From Phialophora verrucosa (taxonomy: Eukaryota; Ascomycota; Eurotiomycetes; Chaetothyriales; Herpotrichiellaceae): a DNA stretch of 64,000 nucleotides. The translations under genes and the position numbers were made by a program. The notes below the pieces were generated by a model, which did no database searches, was not told the origin of the DNA, and was given only the letters and a program-made list of their open reading frames with translations. Positions 12,588-22,471 of this stretch are shown here, in pieces. Location: the NCBI GenBank assembly GCA_002099365.1, contig MSED01000009.1, forward strand, positions 992,001 to 1,056,000, in the 5' to 3' direction. The stretch's first letter is position 1, and every line of letters starts with the position of its first letter.

Positions 12588-14384
12588 TCAAGCTCGACCG
12601 AACAGCTCGTTGTCAGAGCCGGGCTCTTGCTTGATGGACAGCTCATCTGCAGATGACGCACTGCCACGATGCTGCCGCCGGACGTCATCAGTACTGGCAT
12701 GGATGCTTTTCTTGTGCTGCTGGACATCTCTGGCACATGTCTGACCTGCGTTCATCAGTTCACCCAACCAGATCTCAGCCAATTTGTTCCCGATGCCAGT
12801 ATTGTTGCGGTTCTTAAGGTAGGAGGCGAAGCCACCCATTTCTCGTTTCTGGTTCTGGCAGAGCTGGTGCAGGGTCTGTAGCTCCTGTTCGGACCACTCT
12901 GTTGAATCGGTCGCGACTGTCATGCTGCGGTATCGATCATACACGTCGTTCAAAGCAAGGCCAGTCTTCTTAGTCCGCAGCGCTCTAAGTTCTGCAATCT
13001 GATCGAATGATAGACCCGCGCCTTCATGCAGCTCGACCAGGGTTTTGAAGTCAGAGACAAGTATTCTGGGTCCTTTGGGAGCTCTATTACTGCTTGCCAC
13101 GTAAGCATGGATATACTCCAAGTCGTGTACATCATCCTCGTCAACTTCGCCTTTGTCGAACTCAGTTGCCAACTTCGTCCAGTGTCTGAACACGGCGCCT
13201 CGATTACTCCAATGGCGTTGGCAGTAGGAGCAGGTTCCTTCCCTCATTCGTAGGACCTGCTCGTCCACCTTGACCTTCTTGTACTTCTTCTTTGGCATTT
13301 CTTCTTCTTCCCCGTCGGATCCGTCTTCGTCACTGGAGCCTGTTTGACCTCCCTCTTCGACGTCGTTAAAGTCTTCTTGAAGCGGGTCTTCGGACTCGGC
13401 GCGGATCCGTCTCTTCGCCCGATCCTGATGAACGGCTCTCTTTGTAGACCGAAACCGGGGGCGCTTCCATAGTGACTTGGAGTGTTCTGGGGAGCCGATC
13501 CAGGGCATTTCTGGAGTTTCACAGATGGGGATTGGGGGTGTTCTGGATTTTGAGCCAGGGTTAAATTGCTCTGGTGGAGCGACGCTTGTCGGGATCCGCC
13601 AGGCTGGTTCAATGTGGGCTTGGTACGCAGCATTCCTAGCTCTCTCTATGATAGTCAGGACTTCTCGGCCCACTTGTTGTCCGAACTTCCGCAGGATAGC
13701 ATTATCGTCTACTTCGCCGTGCAGGCTTGTGTAGTCACGATGACGACCTGTCGCATCCGACTCGCCTGACTCGCGTTTGGATTCAAACAATGAATCAGGA
13801 CTGGAAGATTGCCGAGCTCGCGGGGCTTCGAACAGTGAGTCGTTATCGGAGTTGGACAGATCGGACACGATAGTGTTCTGACTCTCTCTCGACTGTGGTG
13901 GCGTGAGGTATGAAGGTCGAGGATGTACGGGCAGAAACAATTCTTCGTCGCTATCCATTGGAACTGTCTCCTCCTGGTTTTCGGCCATGGCAGCACTTTC
14001 AGCCATTTCCTCGATGCTGTTCATGACCTCATCGGCTTCAGCATTGTAGTAGCGAGCCTCTTCTTCATCATCAATGGCCTCGGTCATGGCTCGCAACAGA
14101 GTCTGGCCTCTCATATTGTGTAAGCCACCTGGATCAGTTTCGTTCTCCATCGACTGTAGATGGCCGTTGTTGACTACGACGGTCAGAGAGTCCATGTCGA
14201 TCTCATCGCCGATTCCGGAGAAGTCGTGGGAGTACTTTTCAAAAATAGACTCGAAACGTGACTTAAGAAGCAGATCATTGCGCTTTCGTCTGCCACCCAG
14301 GTCTTCGTCCAAACGATCGTCTGAGGGAAACATTGAGAGGCGAGGTCTCTTTCGGAACGGCTCGTCCATGTCGAAGGTATCCAT
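12588..14384 (-). CDS. SCM3: Centromere protein Scm3 (CENP-A/Cse4 chaperone)
   Basis: 598-residue single-exon protein. The Scm3 domain lies at about residues 33-85: RKRNDLLLKSRFESIFEKY, then GIGDEIDMDSL and the VVNNGHLQSM signature. This domain binds the CENP-A/H4 dimer and loads it at centromeres. The remainder is mostly acidic, Ser-rich linker. A C-terminal portion contains a Cys/His patch (CSYCQRHW..VFRHW, about residue 390) and a Myb-like helical segment (WSEQELQTLHQLC..IGNKLAEIWLGEL). Filamentous-ascomycete Scm3 proteins are much longer than yeast Scm3 (223 aa), so the length fits. The start was set at the first ATG (MDTFDMDEPF); 223 bp separate it from divergent ATG6. Confidence 0.85.
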   Translation of the reverse strand: MDTFDMDEPFRKRPRLSMFPSDDRLDEDLGGRRKRNDLLLKSRFESIFEKYSHDFSGIGDEIDMDSLTVVVNNGHLQSMENETDPGGLHNMRGQTLLRAMTEAIDDEEEARYYNAEADEVMNSIEEMAESAAMAENQEETVPMDSDEELFLPVHPRPSYLTPPQSRESQNTIVSDLSNSDNDSLFEAPRARQSSSPDSLFESKRESGESDATGRHRDYTSLHGEVDDNAILRKFGQQVGREVLTIIERARNAAYQAHIEPAWRIPTSVAPPEQFNPGSKSRTPPIPICETPEMPWIGSPEHSKSLWKRPRFRSTKRAVHQDRAKRRIRAESEDPLQEDFNDVEEGGQTGSSDEDGSDGEEEEMPKKKYKKVKVDEQVLRMREGTCSYCQRHWSNRGAVFRHWTKLATEFDKGEVDEDDVHDLEYIHAYVASSNRAPKGPRILVSDFKTLVELHEGAGLSFDQIAELRALRTKKTGLALNDVYDRYRSMTVATDSTEWSEQELQTLHQLCQNQKREMGGFASYLKNRNNTGIGNKLAEIWLGELMNAGQTCARDVQQHKKSIHASTDDVRRQHRGSASSADELSIKQEPGSDNELFGRA

Positions 14385-14607
14385 GGCGATAATCAAGTGA
14401 GAGAGAAGTAAAAGGATTCACTGTGGAGGGCTGGTACGGAGTCTGGAAGGCAGCAATCGAAAGATGAGGGGAAGATTAATTGAAGTAAATTGAAGCGGTC
14501 GTGGTGGGCGCGTCACGCGTTTCGGTTGCGACACGACCAACGTCACTCTTCTAATTCGTCTCGTCTCTCACGGATTGCTTGATACCTTCAATTACTGCTA
14601 CCTCAAT
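14385..14607. promoter_or_regulatory. Short bidirectional promoter, SCM3 / ATG6
   Basis: Only 223 bp lie between the two ATGs. It includes a short A/T-rich patch (AATTAATTGAAGTAAATTG-like, about 14474-14492) and a GC-rich segment (GTGGGCGCGTCACGCG, about 14503-14518). ACGCGT-like sequence (CACGCGTTTCG, about 14513-14523) resembles an MluI cell-cycle box, which would suit SCM3; this is inference only. Confidence 0.45.
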
Positions 14608-16182
14608 ATGGCTGAGTACTGTCAGAACTGTCGACAGCCGCTTGACGTTGATCCGTCCTTAGCACTGCTCAATCCAGCCTCATTTGACCTGCTAGTCGCA
14701 ACTGCAGGCAAATCTCATTTGAACAGCTCGACCACGACTATCTCCCGCTTGAACTATCCACAAGAGCGCAAAGATCTCTACGACCGAGTCTCTGCTCAGC
14801 CAAATCCTCCCGTCCATAAAAGAACTATCCCCGCTCCTCAGGATGGGACGAGACTTCGAAATGGCGGCCACTCCAAAGGCGCCGCTGATATGTCATTCAT
14901 CGAGATCACTCAGTCGCAAGTTGCTCTAACAGATAGGGATCACCGCGATCAAGCGAAGCGGAAGGCCAACGGTCAACGCCATGGGAATGCCGAGAGTCAC
15001 GAGGATCACGAGGATCACAAGGAAGATGATAAGATGTCTACAAAGAAAAACCAGGTCGAGGATCTCTTCGCTATACTCTCATCCCATTCGGACATTGATC
15101 ATCCCATGTGCCAGGAGTGCACTTCAATAATGTTGACACACTATGCCACGCGCCTAGGCAGCGCTAACAGGGAAAGAGATGCGTATGCCGGCTTCCTCAA
15201 GTCTACCCAACAGACTATCTCCCCTGACGGGCAGAAGAAGCCGGATGCAAAAAAGGCAAGCACATCTCTTTACGAGCAGCTTGAACAAACAGAGCTCGAA
15301 CTCAGGAAGCTGGAGGAAGAAATAGCAGATTTAGAGGAGCAAATACAGCAAGAAGAGTTAGAGGAACAAGCATACTGGACCTCGCGAAATCTCACGGATG
15401 ACACTCTATATCAAACAACAACTCACTTGACCTTCCTCAGAGAGAAACAGACTCATGATTTCCAGCACCTCGAGCGGCTGCAGCGTACCAATGTCTACAA
15501 CGACACCTTTTGCATTGGCCATGACGGCTATTTCGGTACCATCAACGGTCTACGCCTCGGTCGTCTGCCAAATCAAAACGTTGACTGGTCTGAAATTAAC
15601 GCAGCCTGGGGTCAGACCCTATTGCTCTTGGCCACCGTCGCAGAACGACTCCGGTTCACTTTCCAGGGATATCGTCTGCGTCCCCAAGGCAGCACTTCCC
15701 GCATAGAAAAGTTGGAATATCCTCAACAATCTCCCGATGCTCAGAGGCAACAGACCACAGGCAGGGATCGAGGACTGCACTCAGCCGCAGCCAACCCCGA
15801 ACCCAAAGTTACACCGCTGGACCTCTTCAGCAGTGGCGACATGGCTATTGGGCGTCTTCTCAACCATCGTCGCTTTGACGGCGGCATGGTGGCGTTCCTC
15901 GACTGCTTAGCGCAGCTTGGAAAATACGTCGAGAAGACATCCACCACCGATGTCAACAACACGAAAACTCCCATGAGGACAGCAGTTATTCGGGGCCCGC
16001 CAACAAAAAGGGTCCTCCCATACCCCATAGAAGGTGACAAGATTGGCGGCATTTCCATCAAGCTTGGTGTTGGCTTTCATCAGGACGAAAACTTCACCAA
16101 GGCTTGCAAATATGCCTTGACCTGCTGCAAGTTCTTGCTGGCTCATGTTAGCAATCTGGAAAGCCAGAAGGAGTCTAATTGA
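14608..16182 (+). CDS. ATG6: Autophagy protein Atg6 / Vps30 (Beclin 1)
   Basis: 524-residue Beclin family protein, a subunit of the Vps34 PI3-kinase complexes I (autophagy) and II (vacuolar sorting). ATG 14608 gives the family N-terminus MAEYCQNCRQPL with its CxxC; a second CxxC (MCQECTSIM, about residue 167) follows. A coiled coil rich in E/Q/L lies at about 220-280 (ELELRKLEEEIADLEEQI). The C-terminal BARA domain (about 290-520) contains NVYNDTFCIGHDGYFGTINGLRLGRL, WSEINAAWGQTLLLL and the FQGYRL strand. Length is normal for filamentous fungi. It is a single exon, divergent from SCM3. Confidence 0.95.
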   Translation: MAEYCQNCRQPLDVDPSLALLNPASFDLLVATAGKSHLNSSTTTISRLNYPQERKDLYDRVSAQPNPPVHKRTIPAPQDGTRLRNGGHSKGAADMSFIEITQSQVALTDRDHRDQAKRKANGQRHGNAESHEDHEDHKEDDKMSTKKNQVEDLFAILSSHSDIDHPMCQECTSIMLTHYATRLGSANRERDAYAGFLKSTQQTISPDGQKKPDAKKASTSLYEQLEQTELELRKLEEEIADLEEQIQQEELEEQAYWTSRNLTDDTLYQTTTHLTFLREKQTHDFQHLERLQRTNVYNDTFCIGHDGYFGTINGLRLGRLPNQNVDWSEINAAWGQTLLLLATVAERLRFTFQGYRLRPQGSTSRIEKLEYPQQSPDAQRQQTTGRDRGLHSAAANPEPKVTPLDLFSSGDMAIGRLLNHRRFDGGMVAFLDCLAQLGKYVEKTSTTDVNNTKTPMRTAVIRGPPTKRVLPYPIEGDKIGGISIKLGVGFHQDENFTKACKYALTCCKFLLAHVSNLESQKESN

Positions 16183-16384
16183 TTGAAGAGCTTCAGCTTT
16201 GGTCTTTCAATGAGAACACAGCGGCTACAGAGCTCGAGCTGTGTGCCCCTATGAACCAAACAAATGTCCGTCACCTACGAGGAGAGCGTAATTTGCAATC
16301 TTCTTCACATTTCCAGAGGCAGTAACCCCTTAAGGCCCCAGTTGCGATTTTCTGGTAGTATTTCCAGGTTCGCATCCTCGGGGA

Positions 16385-16930
16385 TCAGGTCTTCCCCCGA
16401 ATCCGACGTACTATCTGTTTTATGCTCTGCTTCATCCGGTTTGCCCCCTTCCAGCTACTGCCGGAACTCGAGCTCGAGCGGCTACTGCCACTGCTTGTGC
16501 TTGAGTTACGCCGCCAACCACCCCTTCTTGTTCCCCGGTGACGTCCCCTGGCTTGTTCGTTTGATACGTCTGAGTGATGGTGCCGTTGGAAGTGGCGGTG
16601 GTGACCATGGTGCTGTCCCTGCCCTGTCTTGCTGTCTACTTTTCCCCATGCTGGTAAAGGACTTGGCGGAGAAGACCTAAGTCGCTGGTGCCGACCTGGA
16701 CTCATGGTGTTGGCCTGTATGTCGGCTTCTCGATGGTAACCGCCGTTGGTATATGCTGGCGGCGGTGACGAACGACCACGCCGCTCATCATCGAAGGTAC
16801 GCTGTAGGCACTTGCTGTGTCTTTTGTCCTTTTCACTTTTCTCGAGTGAGGCCGTCGGAGGATGAGGCTTCCTAGCCTCGACCTTCGCTGTATGCTGAGG
16901 AGGTGTATTCATCATCGGCATACAGGTCAT
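16385..16930 (-). CDS. Hypothetical small basic, disordered protein
   Basis: Possible 181-residue protein starting at the first ATG (MTCMPMMNTPP). Composition is strongly biased: Ser runs, His-rich stretch (QHHGHHRHFQRHHH), Arg/Gly patches, and a PPAY motif at about residue 57 that could bind WW domains. The last ~18 residues (NRMKQSIKQIVRRIRGKT) form a basic amphipathic helix, which is the part most like a conserved functional element. No domain was recognised. It is convergent with ATG6 and has no introns. The frame could be fortuitous, because Ser/Arg/His-rich frames arise easily in CT-rich DNA. Confidence 0.4.
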   Translation of the reverse strand: MTCMPMMNTPPQHTAKVEARKPHPPTASLEKSEKDKRHSKCLQRTFDDERRGRSSPPPAYTNGGYHREADIQANTMSPGRHQRLRSSPPSPLPAWGKVDSKTGQGQHHGHHRHFQRHHHSDVSNEQARGRHRGTRRGGWRRNSSTSSGSSRSSSSSGSSWKGANRMKQSIKQIVRRIRGKT

Positions 16931-17458
16931 TTCGAAGGGAGGTTTTGGGATGTTCGTGCAGGAATGGATCAGAAACGGCAACTACTGTGAAGACTTTGAT
17001 GGGGTGGAATGCACTTATACATCTAGGATCCCAGGTACCGGCCAACGTTGACGGTCGATGGCCATTCCTGCTTCAGCACATATCTCGGTCATACTCGATC
17101 ACCGAAGGCCGAACGCTCGCTCGGAAGTTGGGACGCCTGGTGACCTTGAGCTCGGGACGTCTTTGCGGATCATTCCACTAGCTTGCTCGCTCGCAAGGTT
17201 CTGCTCCAGCGGGACGACATTGGTGTTTGAAGCTCCAGGTAGGAATTGACCCGGTTGGCAGCTGAGAGTCTAACACATAGAAGGTAGTTGAGGACTGTGA
17301 TCTTGTTCCAGATTTTCCAAATATTCGGTACAGTCTCTCTAGGACAGATCCAGTACTCCAAGAAGAGCGATATGCTCAATGCGGTCCCAGTCCTCTATGT
17401 TCGTCGATCCTCTATTCTTACAAAGAAAGACCATTGAATCGGTCCGCAGCCTACTGAT
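16931..17458. other. Intergenic spacer
   Basis: 528 bp between the hypothetical gene's start and the MFS stop, both on the minus strand. It should contain the MFS 3' UTR and the hypothetical gene's promoter. Nothing else recognised. Confidence 0.4.
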
Positions 17459-18868
17459 CTACGCTTTGACCATAACCCTCCCCCCGGACCTCCACAGCCG
17501 CAACGCGGCATAGACTGCTCCAGCAACACAAGTCGGCACACCCCCGAATACCCACAGTCGCGTCCACTCCAACGGCTCGCTGCTGCCCAGCACAGCCCCC
17601 GCCGCCGGCCCGCCAATCAACAAGCCGAAGCTCACGATTCCGAATCCCATTCCCAGCCTCGTGCCAATCAGTGCTTTGTTTTGCGTCAACGTGGCAAAAC
17701 ACACCGGCGGCAACCCGATCAAGACGCCGCTGAAGAAGCCGCATAAGATCGTGAGGACATACATGGCCGCGGCATGGCGGACGGGGATCAAGCAGAGGAG
17801 CAAGACCCCCGTGACGAGGGTGCACGGTGCGAGGATATTGAACGGGCCAACTTTGTCAGAGAGTATGTTTGGCAGGGTACGGCCAAAGCAGGATGCCGAA
17901 TTGTAGATGGCGACGGTGTAGAAGGCCATGGAGTCGGAGGTGATGTGCCGATTCTGTGCATAGTACGGGATATAGAAGAGCACGGTGGTCAAACCGATGA
18001 AGCCGAGCAGCGTCGACAGGGCGAAGAGCATGTATGGTGCATCCGTGAAGGCCGAGACATCGATCAGCGCGCGAGGCTTTGCGGGACGGATGCGCAGCCG
18101 CATGGTCGCTATGGGGACGAGCAGCGTGGCGAGGGCGAGGAAGCCGACGACTCTCACCGACCAGCCAAAGCCGATCTGATCGACCAGTCGATACAGGATG
18201 ACCGGGTATATGACGCCGCCGAGCGACGAGCCCGAGACGGCCAGCCCCACAGCCAGGCCGATGCGGGTGCTGAAATACGTGGGCAGGATGCTCACGCACG
18301 GCACGTACAGACACCCTGCACCGATGCCGATACAGAAGCCCTGCGCCAGCAGGACCTGCCAGTACGCGGTGCAGATGCTCAGCATCATGAGGCCGAAGAC
18401 GATGCAGAAACTGCCCGTGAGCAGCAATGTGCGGAGGTATCCCCTGTCGAATATGGGCCCGGAGAGGAGCCCGACGAGCATGACGAGGAAGGCCTGGATG
18501 GAGCCGATCCAGGAAATGTTCGAAGAGGATTCGGCGAAGAGGGCGCCGGATTCGTAGTAGATCTGGAAGAAGGCAAAGGTGTTGAGCAAGCCCCAGGTGT
18601 TGAAGAAGAGCATGAATCCCCCGAGGACGTGCAGCCAGGCGACAAGGCCACCGTTGGGGGGCGGGCCAGGGGGATTTGCTCCTGGTCCTACTCCTGGTTC
18701 CGGTCCCGGCTTTGGCGTGAAGGATTCATGAGTCGTCGATCGTGCTCGAGTCGTGTGTATCTCTTCTGCAGAGGTATCGGAGCGTGAGCATTGAGTCTGG
18801 CCCTCGGCCTTTTCCATGTCCGAAGGCAAATTGTGGTGATAATCTTGTTGGTGCTCCTGCGCGCCCAT
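17459..18868 (-). CDS. Monocarboxylate-type MFS transporter
   Basis: 469-residue major facilitator protein of the MCT/Mch group (SLC16-like), predicted in plasma or organelle membrane. The N-terminal ~75 residues are hydrophilic and Pro/Gly-rich (cytosolic). They are followed by the family start PNGGLVAWLHVLGGF and 12 hydrophobic segments, for example FMLFFNTWGLLNTF, WIGSIQAFLVMLVGLLSGP and GIGAGCLYVPCV. The GPIFDRGYLR loop is the MFS signature between TM2 and TM3. The conserved fungal MCT segment YFSTRIGLAVGLAVSGSSLGGVIYPV is present. Substrate is not predictable; Mch proteins in yeast do not move monocarboxylates. Single exon, GC-rich with strong third-position bias. No adjacent metabolic gene points to a substrate. 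Confidence 0.85.
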   Translation of the reverse strand: MGAQEHQQDYHHNLPSDMEKAEGQTQCSRSDTSAEEIHTTRARSTTHESFTPKPGPEPGVGPGANPPGPPPNGGLVAWLHVLGGFMLFFNTWGLLNTFAFFQIYYESGALFAESSSNISWIGSIQAFLVMLVGLLSGPIFDRGYLRTLLLTGSFCIVFGLMMLSICTAYWQVLLAQGFCIGIGAGCLYVPCVSILPTYFSTRIGLAVGLAVSGSSLGGVIYPVILYRLVDQIGFGWSVRVVGFLALATLLVPIATMRLRIRPAKPRALIDVSAFTDAPYMLFALSTLLGFIGLTTVLFYIPYYAQNRHITSDSMAFYTVAIYNSASCFGRTLPNILSDKVGPFNILAPCTLVTGVLLLCLIPVRHAAAMYVLTILCGFFSGVLIGLPPVCFATLTQNKALIGTRLGMGFGIVSFGLLIGGPAAGAVLGSSEPLEWTRLWVFGGVPTCVAGAVYAALRLWRSGGRVMVKA

Positions 18869-20842
18869 TTTCTGTTTCTGGCGCTGAAATTACCGCCGCA
18901 AAGTTGGTCTAGAGGGTGTCAAGCCTTGTTGGGTACAGCCGATATCTGGGAATTCTTCTGAACGTTCCGTTGAATACTAGATACTGCAGGTATTGAAACA
19001 CTTGATATGTACCTTGTCCGTCCTGGCCGAGGCCGAGATTGAGGCCGATTAAAGCCGAGATACATATTCAGGTTCATCCATTTCCCCACTGGACTGGATC
19101 GGCCTTAAGCAGCGTTTTGTGGTTCTCGTTTTCGCAGCACATGTTTTCGAGGTCCAATGCTCGTGACTGATTGCGCGGGCGAGTAGTCTTACGTTGTATA
19201 TGCTCTGATGTTGCTCAGGCAGACATCTACAGGGCGTTTCCGGACACACCTTTTGCGCCGTGCCTTTCCGGAGTATCTGCATTCAGCAGTAGGCCCTCAC
19301 CGTATAAAGTTATTGACTTACGAAAGTCATACGTGAGTATTCAGTGCAATGACATGGGAAGGGCGTTGCGAAAGGTGCATCGGTGAGATATCAACAGCAA
19401 TATCCAGTACGAACCTTACTAACGCCGCGATGCATCCCGCCACTACATAGGTAGAACCGGAGATTCTATCTGACGGACGTCTTCTTTTGAAGATGGAGAC
19501 AAATGTTGAATTGAGTGATTGATTCCGCTTGATCCTAGTAAGTGAGCGAGTGGGCACACATCCGCAAGTCGAATGGTAGAACGGGGCGGCATCGTTCTTG
19601 CTAGTCACGGCAACACAGATCTCCATCGTGGTGCTCAGTGGGTGTTGAGTTAGATCGTGCATCGCAGCTTTGCTTACACTCTGGGGGAGATGGACGTATT
19701 GTGCAGAACGGGAAGAGAGATGTCGGTATTGGTGACTTGGTGAATTGGCAGAGCAGAAGAGGGCTGACAGTGACCGTGACGGAATGAACATCTGGCAGGT
19801 TGTGAACTGCGCCGAGACGCCAGATGCTTCAAGTACTTTATCGCGTTGGCTCATCAGTCTCCAACTTGTTCTTTCTCATCATCACATATTCCGAATCTTG
19901 GATCAGCAGCGGTATGAAAAGGATCGTTTGCACTGTACCTTCTCTCCTTATGTCTGGGGCTTGCTGTGCTGCGCAGACTCTGAGAGAGCCCTGACACTCT
20001 TCAGTCGATACCATTCAACATCATTGACTCTCTTGAGGTTTGCACAGTTTGGCTTGCTGCCAGAACGAGCTTGCCGTGCCGCAACACAAACGCCACAAGC
20101 AACTGCCGTGTTACCCGTGACCTACCTACTACTTTACTTTTAATTGAAGACGCCAACAGGGCCGTGGTCTCAGTGCGACGAGGTTCGTATTTCGAGACCA
20201 GAACAGAAATCTAGCCATTCTGGGGGTGTCAAAATGGCGCCGTGATAGGCCGGTCAACGAGGACAGTATCCTACGTGCATACCGAGTACAGTACGAGAAC
20301 TCCGTACTGTGCGTCCCTGGGTTGGAGTCTGGCCAGAGCTGGCGGAGGATGGCGCACTGCTGTGCCTCCGTCACTTATCCTAACAACTGACTAATATCCT
20401 AAAGATGCCAGATGAGGTAGTAGTTCGACTCCACCAGGATCTCATTTGACACGCATGCCTGCGATGTTTTACTCATCAGTCGTCCGCATGCATCAGGTAA
20501 GCCACGAGTCTGTTAATACGAAATTCGCCGCAATCGCAAAGCTTGAAGGTGGCTGCTAGGACCGATTGGTGCTATTGCGGCCGTTACCACTGGCACCGTT
20601 ACAGCTTCGAGGTCTGAGCGCGATTAACCCCAGAGACACGATGGATGGCGTCAAGTCCATCCAACGGCGCAGAGGGCGACCTCAAATACTAACTTGCGCC
20701 GCTCTGCACTAATGGTACGCGGTTTCATCGCCTTTTTCCCGGCTTGATGCGCTGAGCTCTAGTCGCCGCTCGTCTCTCCGCTGAAGGTGATCACAACGTA
20801 ATTGTTGCTTGAGGGCAACTACTTTCGCCTCTCCATTAGGAT
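18869..20842. other. Long gene-free region upstream of the TF-like gene
   Basis: About 2 kb between divergent genes (MFS minus, TF-like plus), so it holds both promoters. Open frames of 130-175 codons occur on both strands (for example 19327-19854, minus) but show no family resemblance. A GTAC-rich inverted element is at about 20280-20312. No tRNA or repeat was recognised. Confidence 0.4.
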
Positions 20843-22471
20843 ATGGCACCAATCAGTCAACCGGATCGTGAGCTTCGCTTCGTGGCCGTTAGCGGCCAGA
20901 AGTCGCACTCCAACTCGGACAAGAAAGAACGAAGCTCAGTACGCGCGTTTGTGATGAGAGACTATCTGAGACAGAAGAGCGACCCGACATGGAGTTTTAC
21001 TCCCGCCAGAGTCGCTGACCGGATGACGTCGCACATATCTCGCTTTCGATCACCCAGGACTGCATCAACAGTGCGACCGAAGAAGCGGAAGATAGCAACC
21101 GCAGGCGAGCGAAGATCGGAAGAAAGAACTCGACGCCAGCGGCCTCTCATTCCCGCCCCTGTCGACATGGACGATCGGAGCTCAACATGCTCGTCACCCC
21201 ACGATTTGGACATGCTGGATCCCTTTGGCACGCTGGAAGTCGATCTGTCGGATTCAGATTCCCAAAACCTTCTCCAGTACTACAAGACTGCGTTCTGGGC
21301 CAACTCGTATGCCTGCAATCCCGAAGCCAGGTGGATTTCCGTCGCGCTGATGGATCCAGCCATCATCCACGCCACCTTCTGCTTGGTGGCGATCCACCGA
21401 AGAGATTGCTTCTCAATCGACCTGTCGAGAGTCTACTTCAAGCATAGAGGCGAGGCTATGAAGATCATTGTCCGCAGGCTGAGTTCCCTGAAAGAATCCC
21501 TGACCGATGAGACCATTGGCGCGGTGGCTCTTCTTTCCAGCTCAGACAACCATTTCGACTGGTCCTCCGAGACTCAGTCGACGCACTCTCAGGGGTTGGG
21601 CCAGTTGATCGCAATGCGGGGAGGCATGGAGACGTTGACTTCGAATCGACACATTCAGAGGGTGGCAGGCTGGGCGGACCTGCTACAATCCGCCATGCAC
21701 GGAACAGACATCCAGGTTGAAATGCCAGTGGCAGTGCGGGAAGCTTCGGCAGAAGACATCGACCCTAGTGTGGATGGTGATGAAGCACGCGAGCTGCCGA
21801 CGGGAATCTTGCTACAAGATCTGCCTCCCCAGGTGGGCGACACGGTTCGACAGCTCCGTATCCTGGCTTCACTGAAAGCCTCCCTCTTGGGAAAGCGCAA
21901 TGAAGAGTTGTGCCGAATCTTCAGTAACCTGCTTTGGAAGCTCGAATATTCCATTCTGAGTCGGTCAGGGGTACCGCAGCTCAGCATCGCGTCAGGTACA
22001 CGCTTGCGCGAGGACACGTCCAAACAGGACCTGATGTCCAGCGTCGTTGGCATTGGCGCGCTCATTTTCTCCTACCTGGCCCTCCGAGACCTTGCAGCCC
22101 CTATTCTGTATAAAAGGCTCAGCGGCCGTTTACAGGGTCATCTGGAGACTTTGCTCCCCTCCCTCGAACAAGAGGGAGGTGATAGCATGGATGAGGGCGT
22201 ACTCGCCATTGTCTTGTGGTCTCTCTTCATTGGATGGCGAGGATCAAAAAAGACCACCGAGACGCAAACTTGGTTCACGGGTCAACTTGCACAGCTGTGC
22301 TGGAGGCATGGGATCCTTTCGTACGAGACGGTTAGGGCAAGGATCCAATCGGTGATCCCTCAGGCTCACGGACTGGTGGACGTCCCGGAGGAGTTTTGGA
22401 CCCAAACAGAAGATATCATATGGTCGGATATGCTCTCGCTTGACGACAGTGTGAACTTTGTTGCCGTTTAG
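20843..22471 (+). CDS. Fungal transcription-factor-like protein without Zn cluster
   Basis: 542-residue single-exon protein. The N-terminus (ELRFVAVSGQKSHSNSDKKERSSVRAFVMRDYLRQK split over about residues 10-45) is the typical lead of a large Pezizomycotina family, often labelled 'tachykinin-family' or Fungal_trans_2/DUF3468-like. That family has the regulatory half of Zn2Cys6 factors but no zinc cluster. No CX2CX6C motif is present here. A basic stretch RPKKRKIA at about residue 78 is a likely NLS. The middle (LLQYYKTAFWANSY..HATFCLVAIHRRD) and the Ala/Leu-rich helical C-terminal half fit the fungal TF regulatory domain. The function is unknown; it may be a co-regulator rather than a DNA binder. 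Confidence 0.75.
   Translation: MAPISQPDRELRFVAVSGQKSHSNSDKKERSSVRAFVMRDYLRQKSDPTWSFTPARVADRMTSHISRFRSPRTASTVRPKKRKIATAGERRSEERTRRQRPLIPAPVDMDDRSSTCSSPHDLDMLDPFGTLEVDLSDSDSQNLLQYYKTAFWANSYACNPEARWISVALMDPAIIHATFCLVAIHRRDCFSIDLSRVYFKHRGEAMKIIVRRLSSLKESLTDETIGAVALLSSSDNHFDWSSETQSTHSQGLGQLIAMRGGMETLTSNRHIQRVAGWADLLQSAMHGTDIQVEMPVAVREASAEDIDPSVDGDEARELPTGILLQDLPPQVGDTVRQLRILASLKASLLGKRNEELCRIFSNLLWKLEYSILSRSGVPQLSIASGTRLREDTSKQDLMSSVVGIGALIFSYLALRDLAAPILYKRLSGRLQGHLETLLPSLEQEGGDSMDEGVLAIVLWSLFIGWRGSKKTTETQTWFTGQLAQLCWRHGILSYETVRARIQSVIPQAHGLVDVPEEFWTQTEDIIWSDMLSLDDSVNFVAV

Noticed and set aside
17774..18787. 337-codon plus-strand frame opposite the MFS gene
   Set aside because: Asp/Glu/Gly/Arg-rich mirror of a GC-rich transporter gene with clear membrane segments on the other strand.
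19327..19854. 175-codon minus-strand frame in the MFS/TF intergenic region
   Set aside because: It starts with ATG, but composition is unbiased, there is no family resemblance and it lies in a shared promoter region.
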